A stretch of DNA of 64,000 nucleotides from Malus domestica (taxonomy: Eukaryota > Streptophyta > Magnoliopsida > Rosales > Rosaceae), in contig NC_091675.1 in NCBI RefSeq assembly GCF_042453785.1, positions 3,856,501 through 3,920,500 on the forward strand, given 5' to 3'. The notes under the pieces are model-generated. The model ran no database searches, was not told the origin of the DNA, and saw nothing but the letters and a program-made list of their open reading frames with translations. Positions 60,546 through 64,000 of the stretch are shown here, one piece after another. Both the position numbers and the translations under genes were made by a program. The stretch's first letter is position 1. Each line of letters starts with the position of its first letter.

Positions 60546-62387
60546 TTCACAAACCTAGATGAAAGCTTTGTTCATTCAGTTAAATTGGGGAACAACAGTA
60601 GGATGAATGTGGTTGGCAAGGGAAGTGTCACGTTGTTTTTAAATGGAATCAATCATGTTGTCAATGAAGTGTACTATGTTCCAGAGCTCAAAAACAATCT
60701 CTTGAGCATAGGACAACTTCAAGAAAAGGGCTTGGCTATGTTAATTAAAGAAGGACCTCAGACTCCAGTCTCTACAAGTGCTCCACCAGAAAGGTGTCTT
60801 CACACAAGCTCGCAGGATCTCTTTTATCTTTGGCATCGAAGACATGGTCACCTAAGCTACAAGGGATTAAGAACGTTACAACAGAAGATGATGGTTTGTG
60901 GACTTCCTCAGCTTCAAACCTCAAATATCACATGCACAGACCGCATTCAAGGTAAACAACATCGTAATGACATGCCAATAAGAAGTACGTGGAGAGCAAG
61001 TCAGCCTTTGGAGCTCATTCATGCAGACATATGTGGGCCAATCTCTCCCATATCAAATAGTGGAAGGAGGTATACTTTATGCTTTATTGATGATTTTAGT
61101 CGTAAAACATGGGTGTACTTGTTGACATCAAAGAGTGAGGCACTGCATTGCTTCCAGTTTTTCAAAAGAATGGTGGAAAAGGAGAAAGGGCTTAGTGTCA
61201 AGTGTCTACGGACAGATAGAGGGGGTGAATTCACCTCAACTGAATTCACTAATTTTTGCAAAGAAAATGGAATCAAGAGGCAGTTAACCACTGCCTACAC
61301 GCCGCAACAAAACGGGGTGGCTGAAAGGAAAAATCGAACTGTCATGAATATGGTTCGTTCTATGTTGTCTGATAAGAAGCTCCCAAAAATGTTTTGGCCA
61401 GAGGCGGTGAACTGGACTATCTATGTTCTGAATAGATGTCCCACATCATCAGTGAAGGATATCACTCCACAAGAGGCTTGGAGTGGAGTAAAACCCTCAG
61501 TCGAGCACTTCCGTGTCTTTGGAAGCCTAGCACATGTCCATGTTCCAGATGTCAAGCGAGGTAAATTAGATGATAAAAGTTTTCCTTGTATTTTATTGGG
61601 AGTTAGTGAGGAGTCCAAGGGATATAGATTGTTTGATCCTATAGCCAAGAAAATTGTTGTGAGCATGGATGTTATTTTTGAGGAAGAAAAACAGTGGGAT
61701 TGGGATGTGAGTTATGAGGGAAAGATCATGTTAGATTTAGAATGGGGAGAAAATGAAGAAAACAGTGAGGGAGAAGAAATGGTGAGTGAAAATGAAGATG
61801 AAAATGGCAGTGGGGCTAGAGAAGAAAGAAATGTGGGTGAGAGCAGTGAAGACACACATGGTTGTGAAGAGAGAAGTTCTAATGAACTTGGCGAGGATGA
61901 AGGGAGGGTTTATGAAGGAAGAGTTAGACGTCCTCCTTCTTACTCAAGTGATTATGTCACTGGAGAAGGGCTAAGTGACGACGAGGTACACATGGTTCAA
62001 ATCGTGGCAACCGAATATCCTCTCTATTTTGAAGAAGCAGTGAAAGAAGAGAAATGGAAGCAAGCTAGCCTCGAACACGATCCGAATCTCCAGCACATGC
62101 CGTTTTTCGCTGTGAATTCGAAACTGTTCACCTCCCTCACCTCTTATTACTACGACAGGAAGATGAGTTTCGATGCTTTTACCAGGTTCTTGGTTAGTTA
62201 CCAGCACTGGACTTTTTACCCTGTCATGTGTCTTGCTAGGATTAACCTTTTTGCTCAGTCATTTTTACTTTTATCTTCCAAAAGATTGAGGGTAAATAAT
62301 AGAATTCAAGAAATTTTGGGCTTTTGGTATTTTGGATTTGGTATCCTCTGCTGGTTTCTTACCTGCCCAATAGGAGGGAGAGAGTAA
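60513..62387 (+). other. Chimeric open frame: copia integrase fused to desaturase
   Basis: A 624-residue frame whose first 518 residues or so are copia (LSIGQLQEKG, LWHRRHGHLS, HADICGPISP, the D-D-E core including RTDRGGEF and PQQNGVAERKNRT, then a Glu-rich linker). From about residue 519 it is desaturase sequence in the correct frame (SLEHDPNLQHMPFFAVN onward), reaching a stop at 62387 after a frameshift near 62320. The join at 62063-62068 is in frame by chance or is simply open; there is no evidence that it is translated. Confidence 0.8.
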
Positions 62388-62803
62388 TGTTCGTTGTGGC
62401 AAGCTTTTCTGTCACTGGAGTCCAACATGTTCAGTTCTGCTTGAACCATTTCTCTTCAAGTGTTTATGTCGGTACGCCAACGGGGAACGATTGGTGCGAA
62501 ACCCAGACGAATGGTTCGCTCAATATAGTCTGCCCGTCATGGATGGACTGGTTCCACGGCGGATTGCAGTTTCAGATCGAGCACCATTTGTTTCCGCGGT
62601 TGCCCCGACGCAACCTTAGGAAAATTGCCCCCCTTGTCAAGGCATTCTGAGAGAAGCACAACCTGCCTTACACAAGTGTGTCATTCTACAAGGCCAATGA
62701 ACTCACCGTCGGGACACTGCGCACGGCAGCGTTGCAGGCTCGCGATCTAGCTAGCCCGGTTCCGAAGAACCTAGTTTGGGAAGCCGTGCACTCTGTTGGC
62801 TGA
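62066..62803 (+). pseudogene. SLD: Delta-8 sphingolipid desaturase, 3' part, broken
   Basis: Continues the 58599 fragment without overlap: SLEHDPNLQHMPFFAVNSKL, FLVSYQHWTFYPVMCLARIN, then after a 1-2-base indel near 62320 VFWIWYPLLVSYLPN, VQHVQFCLNHFSS and the third histidine box QFQIEHHLFPRLPR. A TGA at 62648-62650 replaces the usual Cys codon before EKHNLPYTS. Beyond it the frame is still recognisable to KNLVWEAVHSVG and the original stop at 62801-62803. The copia insertion fell between NAHHIAIN and SLEHDP. Confidence 0.9.
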
Positions 62804-63496
62804 GATGAGATGAAGATCTGTGAATGTGATGCTTTTTTCGGAGGTTTTTGATGGTGTGGTTATTTGTGCCCAAGGACAATAATGTTGTTGTTAGAGGGGT
62901 ATGGTAACTTAATTTTGATTGATATCTATGGGGGTGTTGTGCCTAAGGACAACAGTAATGTGATGCTTTTGTTTGTGTGTGTGTGTGTGTCATAAATTGC
63001 CTTGATTTCAGTTGGAACAAAATAATCATCATTTTAGGTTTGCTTCCAAAATTCTTGTTTATATATTGATTCGAAAATGTTATTTTACACCCTTTTTAAA
63101 CGCATAAGATATTTATGTTGTCAAACTATAAATCTGAATCATGATTTAGCGTTCTCATTTCACCATTGACTGCATCTTTAGCACCAGTCATGTATCTTCG
63201 ATAGAATCAAGTTCAAACAATCAGGAAGGAAAAATAATCACTTGATTTAATTAATCTGACAACATAAGTATGGCAAAAGAACTTTTTCAAACCTACCCGA
63301 AATACAAAATAAACAAACGCACTAACAAAAAAGGGCTTTATTCATCCATGTAAAATTCAAGAAATGAACTTCCATTTTCCAAATTCATATGTTTTTTGGG
63401 GTCTAATTTCATAATTCAAAAAATGCCACAACCACGCTCCACGTAGACTATAACTAACTCCCACGTCTCTGGATTTTCTCCCAACACCGACAAACC

Positions 63497-63536
<40 letters not shown>

Positions 63537-63608
63537 GAAATTTCTCTTCCCTCCCTCAAAATTCTCCGATCACTTCTCAAACCGATAAAAGAGCCTAAAA
63601 AAATCCCG
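62804..63608. other. Intergenic DNA and LBD promoter
   Basis: A (GT)n run near 62971-62990 and AT-rich DNA with no gene. The (CT)n run at 63499-63532 is probably in the leader of the LBD gene. Confidence 0.45.
63499..63532. repeat. (CT)n microsatellite
   Basis: About 16 CT units, 76 bp upstream of the LBD start codon. Confidence 0.9.
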
Positions 63609-64000
63609 ATGAAGAAGTCCCCAAGTTGCGCCGCTTGTAAACACCAGCGCAAAAAATGCCCAGAGGACTGCCCCTTGGCCCCCTACTTCCCCTCCAACCG
63701 CCCCACAAACTTCCACAACGCACTCAAACTGTTCGGCGTCAGTAGACTCACCAAACTCGTCACCGACCTCCCTCCCCACCTCCGAACCCCCGCCATGTCC
63801 ACCATCTTCGTCGAAGCCGACCACCGCGCAAAAGACCCTGTTGGCGGCTGCCACGCCGTCGTCCGCTCGCTGCTCTGGTCCATCAACAAGCACCAGGCCG
63901 AACTCGACCGCGTGCGCTACCAACTCGAATTGTGCCGCGGCGGCGGCAATGTTATGCCGATGGTTATGCCGATGGCGCAGAGTCTGAGGGACTTTAAGTT
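63609..64000 (+). CDS. LOB-domain (LBD) transcription factor, 5' part
   Basis: Plant-specific DNA-binding protein of the LATERAL ORGAN BOUNDARIES family. The 130 codons present are open to the window edge. The zinc-binding C block CX2CX6CX3C is complete (C7, C10, C17, C21 in CAACKHQRKKCPEDC), followed by APYFPSNRPTNFHNALKLFG and SRLTKLV (the GAS block). FVEADHRAKDPVGGC replaces the usual EAnaRvrDPVyGC, and a leucine-zipper-like stretch (LLWSINKHQAELDRVRYQLEL) makes it class I. The ATG is in a clean context directly before the C block. Codons are strongly C-ending, unlike the flanks. The gene is cut by the window end; the LBD22-27 group is my best guess. Confidence 0.9.
   Translation, partial: MKKSPSCAACKHQRKKCPEDCPLAPYFPSNRPTNFHNALKLFGVSRLTKLVTDLPPHLRTPAMSTIFVEADHRAKDPVGGCHAVVRSLLWSINKHQAELDRVRYQLELCRGGGNVMPMVMPMAQSLRDFK

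Larger units (their letters stand above)
59164..62065 (+). mobile_element. Truncated Ty1/copia element inside the desaturase pseudogene
   Basis: A 5' LTR of about 338 bp (59164-59501) is followed by the primer site TGGTATCAGAGCCC (59505-59518), Gag, zinc knuckle, protease remnant and integrase. Sequence stops where the reverse transcriptase would start (YFEEAVKEEKWKQA). RT, RNase H and the 3' LTR are missing and no target duplication is visible, so a deletion removed the 3' half. Frameshifts in Gag and protease show it is dead. It is a different subfamily from the intact copy at 25285, with different LTR and Gag sequence. Confidence 0.9.

Overview
The window is nuclear DNA of a flowering plant: intron-containing genes with GT/AG junctions, plant-only families (LOB-domain, IDD zinc finger, ROXY-type glutaredoxin, SQD1, MAX1), and AT-rich intergenic DNA full of small transposons, microsatellites and Ty1/copia elements. 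The protein sequences look eudicot. My guess is Rosaceae, apple/pear group, but that rests on general resemblance of genes and repeats, not on a search.

Left part (1-24 kb): the first two exons of a strigolactone-pathway P450 (MAX1/CYP711A, minus strand), a class A2-like heat shock factor with heat shock elements upstream, about 8 kb of repeat-rich DNA (a TRIM element, several MITEs with clear target duplications, a 745-bp tandem duplication), a ROXY/GRXC9-like CC-type glutaredoxin, more MITEs, and a two-exon adenine nucleotide carrier of the PM-ANT1 type.

Middle (25-42 kb): a complete, apparently very young Ty1/copia element (25285-31727) with nearly identical LTRs, a perfect 5-bp target duplication and an uninterrupted 1397-residue polyprotein; then an INDETERMINATE DOMAIN zinc-finger gene; then 6 kb of non-genic DNA with a SINE and an orphan bHLH exon, possibly inside a 3.6-kb inverted-repeat element.

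Right part (42-64 kb): two complete seven-exon copies of mitochondrial FTSH4 in direct orientation, 11 kb apart, with an alpha/beta hydrolase gene (+) and SQD1 (-) between them. A 30-bp scrap of the hydrolase's last exon lies just behind the second FTSH4 copy, so the duplicated unit once reached further and was trimmed. Next comes a decayed delta-8 sphingolipid desaturase split by a second, truncated copia element whose integrase frame now reads through into desaturase sequence. The window ends inside an LBD gene.

The genes are ordinary single-gene loci, not a pathway cluster. I found no evidence of a new multi-gene system. The unusual content is structural: segmental duplication followed by trimming, gene breakage by a retrotransposon, and paired filled/empty transposon sites.
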